DNA of 64,000 nucleotides from Planctomycetota bacterium (GCA_028281445.1 JANQJW010000090.1:121971-185970); one strand, 5' to 3'; shown: positions 1 through 9,039, counted from the first letter of the stretch. Notes: a model not told the origin generated them from the sequence alone. Translations and numbers: made by a program.

Positions 1-6
1 GCCGCC

Positions 7-1818
7 GTGCTGCTCGCCTGCATCCCCATGGCGGCGACCCTTGCGCCCGGTGCGCGAGCCGAGCCGAAAGCGAAGGGCACACCGCTCCCCAGAGGCTGGA
101 TCGCCCTGGCCGCGCTCGCCGGCGCCGCCCTGCTGATCGTGGAAGTGATCGCAGCACGCGTCGCGGCAACCCGGCTCGGCACGTCGGTCTACACGTGGAC
201 GTCGGTGATCGGCGTCGTGCTGTTCGCGCTTGGTGCCGGCAACGCGCTCGGCGGCCGTCTCGCGGACCGCCACGAACCGAAGCACCTTCTGAGCACGCTC
301 TTGATGGCGGCGTCCGTCACGGTCGCCACGTGCCTGTGGACGCCCGCCCTGATGATCGCCATCGCAGCGGGAGATGGCTCCTGGATGCTTCTGACCCTCG
401 CGTCCATCGCGGCCGCCTTCTTCGTACCCGCGTTCGCGATCGGCACGCTGACGCCGGTCATCGTGCGTGCAGCACTCACGGATCCCTCCGTCGACGGGCG
501 CACGGTCGGGCGCCTCTACGCGGTCGGAACCGCCGGCGCGGTTGCCGGCTCGATCCTGACCGGCTACGTCTTGATCCCGCTCCTCCAGGTTCAGTTGCTC
601 ATCACGCTCCTGGCACTGGGGCTCGCCGTCGTTTCGTTCAAGCTCGGCGGCACCCGGCAGGTCCCCTGGATCGCGTCGCTCGCGCTACTCGTCCTGGTGA
701 TCCTGCTGCCGATCGACGCCGTGCGAGACGTCGGCCTGCGCCTGGGCGTGCGCGAAGACGCGCCGGGTTCGCACGTGGAGGACAGCCGCTACTTCCACAT
801 CGCGGTCGAACCCTACGACGTGCGCTGGGTGCGGCTGCCCGAGCCGCTGGAGCTGCGCTACCTTGCCACCGATCCCCTGCTGCGCGACCAGCTCTCGTTC
901 GCGCGCCACCCGCGCCGCGTCTTCTGGCGCGGGCCGATGACGGAACGGCAGCGCGACCGGTTGGTCGAGAGCGTCCAGGAGATCGGCAACCGCGAGGCGA
1001 TGCGCAAGCTGTACGAGCGGACGAAGCACCGCATGCGTGTGCTCAGCCTGGATCGCTTCGGGCATGGGTTCGTCGATCTCGACGACCCGCTATGGCTCGA
1101 GTACGAGTACGAGATCCTCTACGGCGGCCTGGTGCGGGCGCTGTGGCCGCAGCGCGAGGAGATGGTGCGCTGCTTCTTCATCGGCGGCGGCGCCTACACG
1201 CTCCAGCGGCGGCTTGCGACCTTGCACCGCAACACGGCCCTGTGGACGGCGGAGATCGATCCGGCGGTCACCAGGGTGGCGCGAGAGCACCTCGGCTACG
1301 CGAAGGCCTTTCACACCGTGGCCGCCTGGGACGCGCGTTCCGTGCTCCGCACGTGGAATCTGCCGCCGTTCGACTTCGTCTTCGGAGACGCCTTCCACGA
1401 CTTGGGTGTCCCGTGGCACCTCACGACGCTCGAGTGCGCGCGCGACGTCAAGAAGAGCCTCACGCCAGGAGGCGTCTATCTCGTCAACATGATCGACGTC
1501 TTCCGCTCTGGCCGCTTCCTGGGCGCCATGCTGTGCACGCTCGAAGCGGTCTTCGAACACGTCGACGTGCTCTCGATGGGCAAGCGGGAAGATCACGCGC
1601 AGGAGACGTTCATGCTCGTCGCCTCGGACGCGAAGCTCGACTGGGGCCGTCTCGTCGACGACGACGGCCTGCCCCTCGAGCTCGTCCACTACGGGGCGGA
1701 GGACCTCGCGACGCTACGTAGGCGCGCCGGGGACCTAGTACTCACGGACGACTATGCGCCGGTCGAGAACCTGCTGGCGCCGGTGGTGCGAATGCGGGGA
1801 GGCGCGAGCGAGCGGTAG
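7..1818 (+). CDS. Membrane-anchored spermidine-synthase-like protein (fused MFS/SpdSyn type)
   Basis: The first ~230 residues form several hydrophobic helices, and the last ~270 resemble the Rossmann methyltransferase-like fold of spermidine synthases: an IGGGAYTLQRR glycine motif near residue 390, an acidic TAEIDP strand end and a DFVFGDAF segment near residue 457. Such fusions are widespread in bacteria. Their substrates are mostly unproven, so aminopropyl transfer is inference. The frame is open to the window edge, so the true start may lie upstream; GTG at 7 and ATG at 28 are both possible. A second protein of the same architecture lies at 48268-50514. A hairpin repeat begins at the stop codon and may end transcription. 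Confidence 0.75.
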   Translation: MLLACIPMAATLAPGARAEPKAKGTPLPRGWIALAALAGAALLIVEVIAARVAATRLGTSVYTWTSVIGVVLFALGAGNALGGRLADRHEPKHLLSTLLMAASVTVATCLWTPALMIAIAAGDGSWMLLTLASIAAAFFVPAFAIGTLTPVIVRAALTDPSVDGRTVGRLYAVGTAGAVAGSILTGYVLIPLLQVQLLITLLALGLAVVSFKLGGTRQVPWIASLALLVLVILLPIDAVRDVGLRLGVREDAPGSHVEDSRYFHIAVEPYDVRWVRLPEPLELRYLATDPLLRDQLSFARHPRRVFWRGPMTERQRDRLVESVQEIGNREAMRKLYERTKHRMRVLSLDRFGHGFVDLDDPLWLEYEYEILYGGLVRALWPQREEMVRCFFIGGGAYTLQRRLATLHRNTALWTAEIDPAVTRVAREHLGYAKAFHTVAAWDARSVLRTWNLPPFDFVFGDAFHDLGVPWHLTTLECARDVKKSLTPGGVYLVNMIDVFRSGRFLGAMLCTLEAVFEHVDVLSMGKREDHAQETFMLVASDAKLDWGRLVDDDGLPLELVHYGAEDLATLRRRAGDLVLTDDYAPVENLLAPVVRMRGGASER

Positions 1819-1897
1819 GGAGGGCACAGGGCCCTCCCCTACTACTGAGGGCGTGCCGGCCGCAAGTGACGCGGGAGGGCACAAGGCCTTCCCCTAC
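1815..1897. repeat. Two hairpin repeats with five-base loop
   Basis: Copy 1 (1815-1842) pairs GGGAGGGC with GCCCTCCC around loop ACAGG. Copy 2 (1871-1897) pairs GGGAGGGC with GCCTTCCC around loop ACAAG. Both end in CCCTAC. They lie between convergent genes and could terminate both. They belong to the same family as copies at 2674-2756 and 28572-28746. Confidence 0.8.
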
Positions 1898-1925
1898 AAA
1901 GCGGACGGCGCTTCGCGCCGACGCG

Positions 1926-2372
1926 CTATTTGCCTTCGTAGGCCTTGTGGAAGGCGAGGATCTTCGCCTTCAGGTCGTCGGCAAGCGCCGGGTCGGTGCC
2001 CTGCTTGCACTTCATGGCCTGCACCATCACCGCGTGTGCGGCCGAGAGCTTCTCGACGTACTTCGGGTCCTTGCTCTTGATCCGCTGCGTCATGAAGTAC
2101 TGCGCGATGACGTGCTGCGTGGTGTTGGCGTGGTCATCCTTCGTGTTGACCCAGCGCACGAGCTGGTTCGCGGACTGCGCATCCGTCTTGCCCGCGAGCT
2201 CCTTGATCTGCCCCATCGCCTTGTGGATGGTCTTCGTGTCCTCGAGCATCGACTCGAAGCGCAGCTGATCGGTGTAGACGCCGCAGGGCACCTCGCAGTG
2301 GGCATCGGCCGTGCGGCTGCCGCCGAGGGTGACGCAGAGCAGGGCGAGGACGAGGAAGGACACGTTCTTCAT
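1926..2372 (-). CDS. sodN: Nickel superoxide dismutase, exported form
   Basis: Encodes 148 residues. After a Sec signal peptide (residues 1-24, ending in A-D-A) the sequence reads HCEVPCGVY, matching the NiSOD nickel hook HCxxPCGxY, in which the free N-terminal His1, Cys2 and Cys6 coordinate nickel and disproportionate superoxide. Signal peptidase cut after Ala24 would place His25 exactly at the N-terminus. The rest is helical and of usual NiSOD size (~120 residues mature). Classical NiSODs instead carry a short propeptide removed by a dedicated SodX protease; no such gene is visible here. The start ATG at 2372 is the one that gives the signal peptide; an upstream extension to 2687 lacks coding character. 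Confidence 0.93.
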   Translation of the reverse strand: MKNVSFLVLALLCVTLGGSRTADAHCEVPCGVYTDQLRFESMLEDTKTIHKAMGQIKELAGKTDAQSANQLVRWVNTKDDHANTTQHVIAQYFMTQRIKSKDPKYVEKLSAAHAVMVQAMKCKQGTDPALADDLKAKILAFHKAYEGK

Positions 2373-2423
2373 GAGGGGACTCCCGAGGTTCGAGGGGCGC
2401 GTCATGATATCCCTCCCCGAGGC

Positions 2424-2669
2424 ATGGTCATATCGCAACACCCGCCCCCGCCGTCGGACGCGACCTTCGTCGCGCTGATCGGGCTCGTGCTCCTCTTCTG
2501 GGTGGGCGCGCGGGTCAACATCCTGCGCCGGCAGATGGAGCGAACGGGCCCCGACGGAGCCGCGCCGGCGGGCGCCGCCTGGCTGCGTTGGCTGGCGCGC
2601 TGGCCCTGGACGTATCCGGTGATCGGCCTGGTGGCGGCGGGCTTCGTTGCAGCCGTCCTTTTGCTGTGA
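2424..2669 (+). CDS. Small two-helix membrane protein
   Basis: Encodes 81 residues with two hydrophobic segments (about 14-30 and 64-81) separated by a basic, Pro/Ala-rich loop. It is divergent from sodN with 51 bases between starts. No family is recognised. The two predicted membrane helices and GC-rich third positions support a real gene, but homologues were not searched. Confidence 0.5.
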   Translation: MVISQHPPPPSDATFVALIGLVLLFWVGARVNILRRQMERTGPDGAAPAGAAWLRWLARWPWTYPVIGLVAAGFVAAVLLL

Positions 2670-2673
2670 TTGC

Positions 2674-2756
2674 GCGGGAGGGCACAAGGCCCTCCCCTAC
2701 ATGATCCCAGTAGGTACACACCCGGCGAACAGGTAGAGACGGGCCTCGTGCCCGTC
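2674..2756. repeat. Two hairpin repeats with five-base loop
   Basis: Copy at 2674-2700 pairs GGGAGGGC with GCCCTCCC around loop ACAAG. Copy at 2738-2756 pairs GACGGGC with GCCCGTC around loop CTCGT (ACGAG on the other strand). They lie between convergent genes just past both stop codons, so they may terminate transcription. Confidence 0.8.
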
Positions 2757-2773
2757 CGCGAGTGCCGGCACGC

Positions 2774-4672
2774 CTACTCCAACAAACGTGCCGCCACGAC
2801 GAGGAAGTCCGAGTCCGTGATGATCCCCTCGAGCTTCCCCTCGTCGACGACGGGTAGCGCGCTCAGGTCCTCTTCGCGCATGATCCGGATCGCATCCAGC
2901 GTCGGCGTGTCCGGCCGCACCGTGCGCACGTCGCGGTGCATGATCTCGCCGATCCGCAGGCCTTTGTCCTCGGCGCCCTTGCGCCGCAGTGCCTGCACGA
3001 CATCGGACAGGGAGAACATGCCGACAAGCTCGCCGTTCTCGTTCTCGACGGGAATGTGACGGATGTTCTCCCAGCGCATCATGGCCTCGGCCAGCGTGAC
3101 CGTGTCCTCGACCTGCACGGTGATGAGGTCCTTGCTCATGATCTGCCCGACCTTCATGTAGGCCGCGCGGCGGCGGTCGCGGTCGGGCAGGCGCACGGGT
3201 TCCCACTCGTGCACCGGGTCGCCCTTCTTCTGCCGATCGAGGTAGCCCTGAACGAGCGCCTGCAGCGCCTCGTCCTGCGGGACGACGGTGCGTAGGCGAT
3301 TGAAGCCGCTGAGCATCCAACGCGAACCCGTCTGCCCGGAGCTGACGCGCTCGGCGATCAGGTCGAGCAGCCTGTTGGTCTCCGCGTCGTCTACGCCCAT
3401 GGACTGGAGCCCCTTGGTCGCGAGCGGCAAGGTGAGCAGGAGCAGCTCGTCTGCCGGGTGCGTGCGGCCGTCGAGCCAGTGCAGGGCGGCGCGCAGGCCG
3501 TTCGACGCCGCGTTGTAGAAGTTCGCCTGGCAGTCGTGGAACGGCAGCCGCTCGGCGACGTCGCCGTACTCCTCGACGAGGCCCATCGTGAGGCCGAAGA
3601 GCAGGGCGGCATTCGCAACGCTGTCGAGCGCCGTCGGCCCGGCGGGCATCGGGCGATTCTCGATCCGCAGATGCGGCTTGCCGTTCGCCACGCCGTAGCA
3701 CGGCCGGTTCCAGCGGTAGATGGTCCCGTTGTGCAGCGCCAGCGCACCGAGGTTGGGCACGCCGCCTTGATCGAGCACGTCACCGGGCATCGGCGCGTCT
3801 TCGTCGACCGGCAGCACGACGCGGAAGCGGGCGACGTCGTCGCGGATGAGCTCGAGGATCGACTTCCGAACCCAGTCGTCGCCGAAGAAGACGCGCGGCC
3901 GGCTGCCGCGCTTGAGCTCGTGATCCGTGCGCGTGTCCACCGACTGGCGGAAGAGCGCGACGCGCGTCTCCTCCCACAACCGGTGGCCGAGCAGAAGCGG
4001 CGAGTTCCCGGTGGCGGCCACCGCCAGGCCGGTCGCCATCTGCATGGCGTTGTAGACCTTCGCGAACTCTTCGGGTGCGACCTGCAGATGAAGCTGGAAC
4101 GACGTGTTGAACGCCTCGAGCAGGACGTTGTCGTGCGTGGCGTTGAGGATGTCGGTGCCGCGGATGTTGATGCGAAACTCGCCCTTGCGCATCGCCGTCA
4201 CGCGCTTGTTGAGCGCCGCGTAGCGCGGCGAGGGCGTCATGAAGTCGAGCGTGAGGTGCTCCCACCCCAGCGTCGGCAGGATGCCGATGGCCAGGACGTC
4301 CACACCGTAGTTCGCGGCAGCGCGCCGGATCACGCCGAGCTGGCGGCGCAGCTCGGTCTCGAGACGCTTGAAGCACTCGCCGCTGAACTCCTGGGGCGGC
4401 AGCGCGACCTCGACGTTGAACAAGGCAAGCTCGGTCTGGTACACGGACCCGTCGCCGCCCAGCGACTCCAGGACCTCCATCGCGCGCGGCGCCGGTCGTC
4501 CGTGGTCGTCGATCAGGAAGAACTCCTGCTCGAGTCCGATGCGTCGGACCTCCGTGTCCCAGATGTCCATCTCGAGCATCCGCTCGAGCGCATCGGCATC
4601 GGCGATCAGCCGCTCTTCGAACCGGCGCAGGTCCTCGGCGCTGTCGGAGATCTCGAGGTCGTGACGTCCCAT
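2774..4672 (-). CDS. GCS2-like carboxylate-amine ligase fused to a CBS-domain pair
   Basis: Encodes 632 residues. The first ~500 resemble the glutamate-cysteine ligase type 2 superfamily: GLEQEFFLID near residue 50, a TELALFNVEVALPP segment, and a GKPHLRIENRPMP stretch. It probably makes an ATP-dependent amide bond between a carboxylate and an amine; the true substrates are unknown. The C-terminal ~120 residues form two CBS motifs (VGQIMSKDLITV and IGEIMHRDVRTV), a module that usually senses adenosine nucleotides and so may regulate activity by energy charge. ATG 4672 is chosen; an in-frame ATG at 4699 would add nine residues. Hairpin repeats follow the stop. Confidence 0.82.
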   Translation of the reverse strand: MGRHDLEISDSAEDLRRFEERLIADADALERMLEMDIWDTEVRRIGLEQEFFLIDDHGRPAPRAMEVLESLGGDGSVYQTELALFNVEVALPPQEFSGECFKRLETELRRQLGVIRRAAANYGVDVLAIGILPTLGWEHLTLDFMTPSPRYAALNKRVTAMRKGEFRINIRGTDILNATHDNVLLEAFNTSFQLHLQVAPEEFAKVYNAMQMATGLAVAATGNSPLLLGHRLWEETRVALFRQSVDTRTDHELKRGSRPRVFFGDDWVRKSILELIRDDVARFRVVLPVDEDAPMPGDVLDQGGVPNLGALALHNGTIYRWNRPCYGVANGKPHLRIENRPMPAGPTALDSVANAALLFGLTMGLVEEYGDVAERLPFHDCQANFYNAASNGLRAALHWLDGRTHPADELLLLTLPLATKGLQSMGVDDAETNRLLDLIAERVSSGQTGSRWMLSGFNRLRTVVPQDEALQALVQGYLDRQKKGDPVHEWEPVRLPDRDRRRAAYMKVGQIMSKDLITVQVEDTVTLAEAMMRWENIRHIPVENENGELVGMFSLSDVVQALRRKGAEDKGLRIGEIMHRDVRTVRPDTPTLDAIRIMREEDLSALPVVDEGKLEGIITDSDFLVVAARLLE

Positions 4673-4750
4673 CGGCCGAGATCGTACGGCCAACGGCACA
4701 TGGACGAAACGCGCACCCCTGTTTCACGGGCTCCGGCTGCGGACGCGCCC

Positions 4751-6811
4751 TCAGGGCTTGAGCGCGGCGACTGCGGCGTGTGCCTTCGGGTCGGGGGCTA
4801 CGGCGTTGAGCAGGCGGGTCCAGGACTCGGCGGGCGCGTTCGTGCGCTGGTAGGCCTGCGCGATGGCCCGCGCCATCGCCGCGCGCGTCGCGGAGGGGTC
4901 CTGGGGAACGCGCGAGGAGGTCTGCACCTTGTGCTGCGGCTGGAGGACGCGCTGGACCAGCACCTTCTCGAGGACCGCCGGCTTGGCGTCGGCCGGTGCC
5001 AGGCTCGCCCAGGCCGCAACGAGATCGGCAAGCACCGTGGTCGAGCGGTTCCAATCGCTGTAGCGCATCTCCTTGCCGGAGACCTTGCTCTCGTAATAGA
5101 CGGTCCACGCCTCGATTCCCTTGCCCAGCGCTGACAGCCCGTCGGCGTCCTTCAGGGCGACGAGCGCCTTGGCGCTCTCGCGAGCGACCATGCTCTGTTC
5201 TCTCGTCGCTTCCAACGCCACCGCCTTGCGCAGCGTCTTGGCCGCGGCGGCAGCGCCAAGCTGTCCCAGCGCGCGGGCGGCATAGGCGCGCGCGTCGAAC
5301 GGGTTGCCGACATTGCCGAGAACCTTCGCGATGCCCGCGACGGCGCCCTCGGGCTTCTGCTCGACGAGCTTCGCGATCGCCGCGACCGCACAGCCGCCGC
5401 CGAGCTTGAGCTGTGAGAGCCAGTGCTTGAGATCCGGGGTGTCGCCTCGGATCGCCGCCATCGGATCACCGAGGTAGCGCGTCTCTTCCTTGGAGACCTT
5501 GCCGAGGAACGAGGAACGCGGCCACGTGTCCTTGTACTTCTTGTCGTAGCGCCGGCGCGGCTCGAAGAAGTCGAAGAGCTCGATCTGCACCGAGCGCGGG
5601 AAGCCGTGGCCGACCTTGTCGAGCTCGGTGTAGACCCAGTCGTGGCCCGAGCCGAGCAGTTGCTTCGCGTTCGCGCGGTCCGAGCTCGGGCCGACGACCT
5701 TGTCATCCGCCCCGTGGAAGATGAACACCGGCGTCTTGGTGGCCACGAGCTTCGGGACGCCGCTTCCCCCGCCGGCCATGGGCGAGACGGCCGCGAGATC
5801 CTCCGCCAGACGCGGTCCCAGCGCCCAGGTTCCGAAGCCGCCCATCGAGTGGCCGGTGAGGTAGATGCGGTCGATGTCGATGTGGTAGAGCAGGCGCAGC
5901 TCGGTGATGACGTCGCGGACGAGCTCCTCGTTGACCGGATTGCCCCAGCGCGCGATGAGCGCGGTCGGACAGGCGACGAGGAACTTCCGCTTGCCGGCGA
6001 GATCCCGATAGAAGTTCATCGCCGATGGCCCGCTCCCGACGACCTCGTCGCCGGCCTTGCCGCCAGCGCCGCCGCCGTGGAGGCCGATGATGAGCGGCCA
6101 GGGCTTCGACGGCGTGTACTCCTTGGGAACGAACAGCGTGTAGACAGCGCCCGGGTGCTGATCGCTGCGCCAGGCCAGCGGCCGGTCGCGCTGGTAGCCC
6201 TTGGGCTGGTGCACGCTGCGGCGGTAGCGCTCGAGCTCGTGCGGCTTGATCTTCATGCCGCGCCCCTTGATGGCCTTGAGCATCTTCGTGCGCTCGGCCG
6301 CGTCCTCCTCCGTCACGTAGCGATCGAGCATCCCCTGGAGCTCGTGATCGAGCATGGGGTTGCCCTTGCGGGCGGCCTCCCACTTGGGTCGCCCGCCGAT
6401 CCCCTTGAGCGCCGCCTTGTCGTTGTCGTCCTGGGCGAGCGCGAGCGCGTAGCACATCTTCGCGTGCCCCTTGAGCTTGTGCTTCTTCGCGTAGTCGCCG
6501 GCCTCGACGAGGGCCTTGATGTCGCCCTCTTTCGCGGCCTGGATCCGTCGGAAGACCTCTGGTCGCGGGTGGGGCTTGCGCTCTACGCTCTTGACCTTGC
6601 TCTTCGGCAGCCGAATCAGGTGCTCGGGGTTCGTGACGGCAGGGTTGCGCGAGAAGTAGATGTTGAAGACGACCTCGCTGTCCGTCTCCTTGACGATCGC
6701 TCCGCGGAGCTTCTTGCCCGACTTGGGGACCAGCACATCCGCTGCCGCCCCCGGCAGGAGCGCAACGAGGACCAGGAGCAGTGTCCCTCCCTGAACCAGT
6801 GCGCGACGCAT
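4751..6811 (-). CDS. Secreted alpha/beta-hydrolase (esterase) with repeat C-terminus
   Basis: Encodes 686 residues starting with a signal peptide (hydrophobic 8-22, cleavage near AAAD). An N-terminal segment resembles small beta domains with a VPKSGKKLRG start. The hydrolase core has an oxyanion loop GLHGGGAGG, nucleophile elbow GHSMGG (Ser near residue 320), acid in FHGADDKVVG and histidine in GHGFPR, as in PHB-depolymerase/feruloyl-esterase-like enzymes. The last ~200 residues are Ala/Leu-rich helices suggestive of HEAT-like repeats. The substrate is unknown; a polymer or plant ester is plausible. It is divergent from the gene at 6841, with 29 bases between them. Confidence 0.8.
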   Translation of the reverse strand: MRRALVQGGTLLLVLVALLPGAAADVLVPKSGKKLRGAIVKETDSEVVFNIYFSRNPAVTNPEHLIRLPKSKVKSVERKPHPRPEVFRRIQAAKEGDIKALVEAGDYAKKHKLKGHAKMCYALALAQDDNDKAALKGIGGRPKWEAARKGNPMLDHELQGMLDRYVTEEDAAERTKMLKAIKGRGMKIKPHELERYRRSVHQPKGYQRDRPLAWRSDQHPGAVYTLFVPKEYTPSKPWPLIIGLHGGGAGGKAGDEVVGSGPSAMNFYRDLAGKRKFLVACPTALIARWGNPVNEELVRDVITELRLLYHIDIDRIYLTGHSMGGFGTWALGPRLAEDLAAVSPMAGGGSGVPKLVATKTPVFIFHGADDKVVGPSSDRANAKQLLGSGHDWVYTELDKVGHGFPRSVQIELFDFFEPRRRYDKKYKDTWPRSSFLGKVSKEETRYLGDPMAAIRGDTPDLKHWLSQLKLGGGCAVAAIAKLVEQKPEGAVAGIAKVLGNVGNPFDARAYAARALGQLGAAAAAKTLRKAVALEATREQSMVARESAKALVALKDADGLSALGKGIEAWTVYYESKVSGKEMRYSDWNRSTTVLADLVAAWASLAPADAKPAVLEKVLVQRVLQPQHKVQTSSRVPQDPSATRAAMARAIAQAYQRTNAPAESWTRLLNAVAPDPKAHAAVAALKP

Positions 6812-6840
6812 CACGCGGAATTGTACAGATGACGCGTAGG

Positions 6841-7281
6841 ATGCCCCGCATGGCAAGCCGCCGGCCCGAGGACTCCCGCACCATTTTTCGCGCGAGCGTG
6901 ATCGTGGGCTGCACGGCCCTGATCATCGGAGTGGCCGGAGTCTTCTACTTCGGCGAGAAGGACCGGCGGCTCCGGGCCTACGAGGCCAAGGACGTAAGCT
7001 TCATCCGCATCCAGGGCCCGAAGACGCCGGTCGACCTGGTGGTCACGGTGCGCTGGGAGACGGAGGACGGCGTCGCCCGCGAGGAAGCCGGTGTCGTCGG
7101 CGACGACCCGTGGACCTGGATCTTCGAGGAGGCGCCTGCGGGGCGGCCCGTGACGCTCATCGTCTCACGGCAGCAGCCGGTCGGACGCGTGCCGTTGGCG
7201 CGTCAGCCGGCAATCCTGACGCGCGGCGCCTACTTCGAGGCGATCGTGGCGATCCCAAAGGCGGACGAGGAAGCGAACTAG
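6841..7281 (+). CDS. Single-pass membrane protein with predicted beta-rich exported domain
   Basis: Encodes 146 residues. Arg-rich N-terminus, one membrane helix (about residues 19-38), then ~105 residues predicted as beta strands ending in acidic residues. No family is recognised. ATGs at 6829, 6841 and 6850 are all in frame; 6841 is a compromise because none has a clear ribosome site. The stop overlaps the stop of the convergent gene at 7278 within a CTAG. Confidence 0.6.
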   Translation: MPRMASRRPEDSRTIFRASVIVGCTALIIGVAGVFYFGEKDRRLRAYEAKDVSFIRIQGPKTPVDLVVTVRWETEDGVAREEAGVVGDDPWTWIFEEAPAGRPVTLIVSRQQPVGRVPLARQPAILTRGAYFEAIVAIPKADEEAN

Positions 7282-7619
7282 GCCGCAGCGATCGCTGCCT
7301 CGGGTTTGAGCGCGGCGCGTGCTGCGGCTGCAACCTCCCCGTCGGTGTCGCGCGTGGCGCGCTCCAGCGCCGAGGTGGCGTCGCCGTTGTCCACACGACC
7401 CAGCAACCACGCGGCGACCATGCGACCCGTGCGACCACGCTTCGGGTTGGCGAGCATGTCGGCGAGCGCGGGCACGGCATCGGTGCCGAGGCGCTTGAGG
7501 GCCTCCACGACCTCGCGCCCGCCTGATCGATTGGACTCCGACGTGTTCCACTCGGTGTACGTGAGCAGGGACGCGAGGGCACGGGCTTCGCTCTCGATGT
7601 AGTTCGCCGTGCGGCGCAT
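7278..7619 (-). CDS. Small HEAT-repeat protein
   Basis: Encodes 113 residues, all helical. The central part (ALKRLGTDAVPALADMLAN, followed by MVAAWLLGRVDNGDATSALE) has the spacing of HEAT/PBS-lyase repeats, which mediate protein-protein contacts. No catalytic motif and no signal peptide, so it is probably a cytoplasmic scaffold. ATG 7619 is preferred to an overlapping GTG one codon upstream. Confidence 0.65.
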   Translation of the reverse strand: MRRTANYIESEARALASLLTYTEWNTSESNRSGGREVVEALKRLGTDAVPALADMLANPKRGRTGRMVAAWLLGRVDNGDATSALERATRDTDGEVAAAARAALKPEAAIAAA

Positions 7620-7740
7620 CACTCACCTTCCACGGACCGCGTCTTCGGCCTCTCACCTCTCCTACGAATTTCGACCGCCTTCGGTTTCATCGAAAGTCGG
7701 ATACGGCGCGGGTGAATAGAGCAAGTAGATTCGCGCGTCG

Positions 7741-8673
7741 ATGAGCGTCCTCCAGACCCTCGCCAGCTCGCCGTTTCCCTTCGCGGGCGAAGCCAGCGCG
7801 GTGCTCAGCGCGCTGCTGTGGGGCTCGGTGGGTGTCGTGTTCGCGCGCATGCGCCCTGCGCCGTCGCCGGCGGGACTGAATCTGGGCAAGAACGTCGCCG
7901 CGACGGTCTGTTTCGTCCTCACGCTGTGGATCTGGAGCGGCTCGCCCATCCCCACGGGGCTCGACGCGCGCATGATCGCGGTGTTCAGTGCGAGCGGCGT
8001 GCTGGGTTTGACGCTCTGCGACACGTTTCTGCTGCGCAGCCTGCTGAACATCGGGCCCCAGCGCATGTCCGTGGTCTTCCTGCTCGTACCGGCCATGACC
8101 GCGCTGGCCGCCGCGCTGCCCCCCTTCTCGGAGACGCCTCCGGGGATCACGTGGGCCGGCATGTTCGTGTGCATCGGCGGCATCCTGCTCGCCATCAAGC
8201 GGCCCGCCCACTACCAGGGAACGGACGCGGACTTCCGGCGCGGCGTTCGTGACGCGTTCTTCGCGGCGCTCTTCCAGACCGGAGCGATCCTCCTCGCGCG
8301 TTATGGGCTGAGCGTCAAAGAGGCGCCGATTCTGGACAGCGCCGTGGTACGCATGGCCGCGGGGACCCTGGGGCTCGTCGTGCTGGGGGGCGTGATCGGC
8401 GGACTCGGCGCCTGGACCCGCGAGCTGCGGCGTCCGAAGACGGCCTGGACGATCTTCTGGGGGTCGTTCTTCGGGACCTTCCTCGGGATCCTCACCAACC
8501 AGTTCGGCCTGCAGTGGTCGGCCAGCACGGGCGTGGCGACCACGCTCAACTCGTTGATGCCGATCTTCCTGATGCCGCTCTCGATCCTGTTCCTGGGCGA
8601 GCGGTTCGGCATCCGCGGCGTCGTCGCGACCGCGATCGCGGTCGGCGGCGTGGCGTTGATGTTGTTGGGGTAG
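7741..8673 (+). CDS. EamA/DMT-family membrane transporter
   Basis: Encodes 310 residues with about ten hydrophobic segments arranged as two EamA repeats. The second repeat ends with a typical TTLNSLMPIFLMPLSILFLG stretch followed by a final helix. Members export amino acids, nucleotides or other small metabolites down gradients; the substrate cannot be read from sequence. Length is normal for the ten-helix DMT class. It stands alone: upstream lies a divergent HEAT gene, and downstream a convergent gene 24 bases away. Confidence 0.85.
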   Translation: MSVLQTLASSPFPFAGEASAVLSALLWGSVGVVFARMRPAPSPAGLNLGKNVAATVCFVLTLWIWSGSPIPTGLDARMIAVFSASGVLGLTLCDTFLLRSLLNIGPQRMSVVFLLVPAMTALAAALPPFSETPPGITWAGMFVCIGGILLAIKRPAHYQGTDADFRRGVRDAFFAALFQTGAILLARYGLSVKEAPILDSAVVRMAAGTLGLVVLGGVIGGLGAWTRELRRPKTAWTIFWGSFFGTFLGILTNQFGLQWSASTGVATTLNSLMPIFLMPLSILFLGERFGIRGVVATAIAVGGVALMLLG

Positions 8674-8697
8674 GCGCCCTTGTGGCCGCGGGCCTCG

Positions 8698-9030
8698 TCA
8701 CCTGTCCATGCGTTTGCGAAGGTCCTGCAGGTGATCCCCCAGCTCCTTGCGCCACTCCGGGGCCTTGCGCTCGAGCTTGGCCACGGCGGCGGTTGCGCAC
8801 TCGGCGGCCGAGAGGCCGTAGCGGTCGCAGACCTCGAGAAGGGCGATCAGTACATCCCCTACCTCGTCGGCGAGGTCGGCCCCGATGTCCTTGCCGTAGT
8901 ACTCGCGTTCGAGCACACAGCGCATCACCTCGCCGCATTCCTCGGCCAGCGCCAGCGCCGCACCCACCCGCGGATGCTCGATGCCCTCCGTCAGCTCCCG
9001 AATGCGCGCCTGCAGTCGTTCCAGCTCCAT
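8698..9030 (-). CDS. MazG-like nucleotide pyrophosphohydrolase
   Basis: Encodes 110 residues. Two acidic motifs typical of the all-alpha NTP pyrophosphatase superfamily are visible: EECGEV near residue 30 and DEVGDVL near residue 55, which would bind magnesium and hydrolyse a (d)NTP to NMP and pyrophosphate. It is a single-domain MazG-like protein, shorter than the two-domain E. coli MazG. It is the last gene of an apparent rsmG, glycosyltransferase-deacetylase, MazG-like operon, nine bases after the preceding stop. Confidence 0.8.
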   Translation of the reverse strand: MELERLQARIRELTEGIEHPRVGAALALAEECGEVMRCVLEREYYGKDIGADLADEVGDVLIALLEVCDRYGLSAAECATAAVAKLERKAPEWRKELGDHLQDLRKRMDR

Positions 9031-9039
9031 CGGTCCTCC

